This document shows, one piece after another, positions 61,116 to 64,000 of a stretch of 64,000 bases of DNA. Below the pieces are notes generated by a model that saw only the letters and a program-made list of their open reading frames with translations, searched no databases and was not told where the DNA came from. The stretch lies in NCBI GenBank assembly GCA_944472155.2, contig OX235277.1:14332804-14396803 (forward strand), in the 5' to 3' direction. The stretch's first letter is position 1; every line of letters begins with the position of its first letter. The DNA is from Trichobilharzia szidati (taxonomy: Eukaryota > Platyhelminthes > Trematoda > Strigeidida > Schistosomatidae). The position numbers and the translations under genes are program-made.

Positions 61116-64000
61116 GAAAGCGAGATACCTGTCACTGCGTGGTTCCAGGTGTCTTACAAATAGTGGTCCTTACTACATATTATAATTCTGTCATTCAAAA
61201 AAATCGCTTTTTGTCGTCCAATATAATTCATATGTGGTTTTGATTGTGGATTGCGTAATTCTTATTTGAAGTTTGTTTTTCAGTCATTTGCATCCATTTT
61301 CCGCTCAAATAACAGTCGAGTTTGTTGTCCCTATGGAAGCTATATATTTTAATATACAGAGAGGAACAGTAAAGCAGAATAAAAGCTATTGACTTTCGAC
61401 TGTTTTGTAATCTAATTTGCAAAGTTCTGTACGGAAACAGCAGTTGCCAGCAATTCTCAGCAACTTTGGAAAATAAAGATAATTTTATCTGCAGCACCCT
61501 CCACAAATGCAAGGTCTATATTGTCGTTTGTAAGCAGAATGGACCTGATATCATCATATGCAATTTAAATACATTCAATTTATTGAGAACTGGTATTATT
61601 CAAGCATCAAATATTTTTCACCCATATATCAGCAAAACTGTCAACCTAAAAATGTGTAGTTTCGGCTCCTTGGCACAATCCATTATAGTCTTACAAATTT
61701 TGCTTTATTGTTAGAATATACTGCTAATACTGGATACAAATAAAATTCGCCTGATTGAAACCTACAAGTATCCTTGTCTTATTCTCAATTTTACTAGGAA
61801 ATGTTTAAGAAGTAAGAATACCAGTTGCGTATCATATGTGATAATATCAAGATACACTCATTATTATTCCCCGATATCAATCAATCGTCTTATTAAGAAG
61901 GGTGAAAACACAACTAGGATGTCAATGTGGCACAAGCAACCTCTATTAGATTTTCAGAGATAATTATTTCAGATGAGCAGCAATTAATTTTCCTAATCTA
62001 GACGTTTTCGCAGTCCAGTTACTGGTGAATAAAGGTTTATTGCCTCATGTAAAAAAATTATTTCCATTTGAGAGTTTAATTGTAGGCATGAGTAGTTGAA
62101 AACATATTTTACATACATGTGTTTGAATGAAAATTCAGTATGTGTTTAATGTTAGATAGACAAGGTTTAGAAGTTAGCGTTATATTGACGCTGTTAAAAG
62201 TTCACCTCTCTCTTCAAATAACTGATGGGGTGTGTGCTTCACTTTTGTGTACTGTTTAACTTGACGTCATCAATTGCATTTTCCCTGGTTAGTTAACTCT
62301 GATATCCATTAAAGAGATATATACAATAATTATATTATTCATAACAATAAAATGTGTGATGTATTGCCCAATGAATGAAAAAACAAAACGATATTATATC
62401 TACTGACTTTTCTCTATTTATTGCTAATTGCTTTATCAAATTATTATTTGACCATAATTTACAAAATCTCAGGTTTTTAACAACTAAGTTATCGTTACCC
62501 AGCACGCGGGCATTTTTTCGTTGTCAAATGGTTAAAAGTGAACTGGGTTTGGGGAAACATAGTATAATTACATTATTTCAAATAAATAATAGAGCTGATC
62601 CCATCAGTTGAACAGGTTGTGAGACACTAAACTTCCATAATTTCTTTTATAACATTGTTGTACAATTAGATGATAGGTGGACAGAATTATATCAGAAGCA
62701 TAAATCACTGTCCGTAGAAACATCAAAGTACCGTAAATTTACTCTATTCTATTGTGAAGTGACTTATCGGAGGGTCTAATGTGAGGAATTGAGGCAGAAT
62801 ACTTAAGAGTTAACTTCAAATTTGTTACTGCATCAGGGTGAAGAATATTTTCGCCAAATGCAGACACATTTTTGTGATGTACGCAATAAAGTCTCTTTCA
62901 AATGAAATAAAAGTCTGGCGGCTGTCTCACTGAATTTAACCAGATATCCCAGCCACACATCATTATATTTTGTCGAAATTGACTTTTCAAGACGTTTCTC
63001 CAAAATTTGACATTATGAGTAATGCCGCAAGCCATCAGTTATAATATAAACATTTATATGCAATCGTTGTTTTGGTCCTAAAATAACCTTTATTTTACGT
63101 TGTTAGGACAAAGTTCACATAATGCACTGTTAGAATGAAAGAAAAGTTAATGCCGTTTTAGTAAGAGTGACGTCTTCGGAATCCCTCATATGAAGATAAT
63201 TATGATAGTTATTGATATTGAAAAACTTAGAAAGCATTTTTAGTGAAGGATTTACCTCGCTCAAAGCAGGGTGGCTGAAATTATGAAGCACATTTGCTAG
63301 CGCTCAAATAGTTTATTGCTGAATTTCGCATTAACATGTTGCCTGTAACCGAAAGGGGATGGTGGATCTCTGTGTATCTTTATTTGCTTGAAGTTTATAA
63401 ATTTAATTGCCTAGGCATTAGCTTTCGAAAGAGCTTTCAAAGTGTTTTAAAAACATAGGAGTCGTTACTTATTACCGAGCTGAGATAGTTCCACATCGGA
63501 GTGTTTGATAGACCTTCTTTTTCATCGTAGCAAATAAGGTATCACGAGGTCTTTTATTCGCAATAGCTTGGAATCCCTTCAAGTCGTGAAGACACAGTAT
63601 TCCACAGCCTCAAAATGCGTATTACGAATCAACTCTTTGTTCTCACAGTTAGGCCTAATGTAAACAATTTATTACTTAAAATTAAATTCTAAATCAGTCA
63701 GTGGCTTATGCAAAGCTTATAAAATTCTTGCTGATGTTGTAACTGTTCATCGTCTCATATGCAACGATGCATGGAAGGCGCTAGTCGAAATGTAAGGCAT
63801 TTGCCCAAAGAATGAAAACATGATTTTGAACTAGATGCTTTATTTAAATTAATATCATTACACTTAGAAATATGAAAAAGTTACATTTTAATTGAAATGT
63901 ATCCGAAGATGGACGAAGCAAAGTTCAACGGATATAAAACGATTATCACCATAACCAGCTTCGAGATCTTGATGATTCATGGCTGAAAAAATAACAAAAT
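61116..64000. other. Unassigned AT-rich DNA
   Basis: 2.9 kb in which I recognise no gene, RNA or mobile-element motif. Frames at 61228-61512, 61466-61714 and 62375-62611 are short and show no family. Confidence 0.45.

Overview
The window looks like part of a digenean flatworm genome, most likely a blood fluke (Schistosomatidae). The DNA outside the central block is AT-rich and full of broken retroelements of the kinds common in schistosomes: CR1-like and RTE-like non-LTR elements, Penelope-like elements (PLEs), a Ty3/gypsy LTR element, and tRNA-derived SINE-like sequences carrying hammerhead-ribozyme-like cores. I found no single-copy host gene, rRNA or standard tRNA gene. The species is inferred from element types only.

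Layout. 1-2048: no recognisable feature. 2049-3387: 5'-truncated CR1-like copy (-). About 3800-6245: a PLE split into two oppositely oriented halves. 6246-10540: a damaged Ty3/gypsy pol (reverse transcriptase, RNase H, integrase) fused directly to the PLE, followed by a polypurine tract and a probable 3' LTR. 10541-13745: CR1-like 3' ends and unassigned DNA.

About 13.82-42.74 kb is the dominant feature: a head-to-tail array of about twenty 1376-bp units. They are nearly identical and clearly richer in GC and CpG than the flanks. One 1398-bp non-LTR element interrupts the array at 23255-24652. I do not recognise the unit. It carries long overlapping frames on both strands, but these do not behave like an obvious protein gene. 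A strongly diverged, collinear relic of the same unit lies outside the array at about 44.1-44.7 kb, so the family is older than the homogenised array.

44.7-64 kb holds more CR1-like 3' ends, an open but 5'-truncated 441-codon CR1-like reverse transcriptase (48064-49389, -), three SINE/hammerhead-like elements (about 44.8, 50.7 and 52.1 kb), a PLE endonuclease fragment (52.55-53.05 kb, +), and an RTE-like reverse transcriptase whose halves face each other at 57.1-57.7 and 59.3-60.0 kb as if by inversion. 61.1-64 kb is featureless to me.

No coordinated pathway is visible. The region is best read as repeat-rich, possibly heterochromatic or sex-chromosome-linked DNA (inference). The strongest candidate for something undescribed is the 1376-bp array with its diverged relic and its patchwork of variants, which points to repeated unequal exchange.
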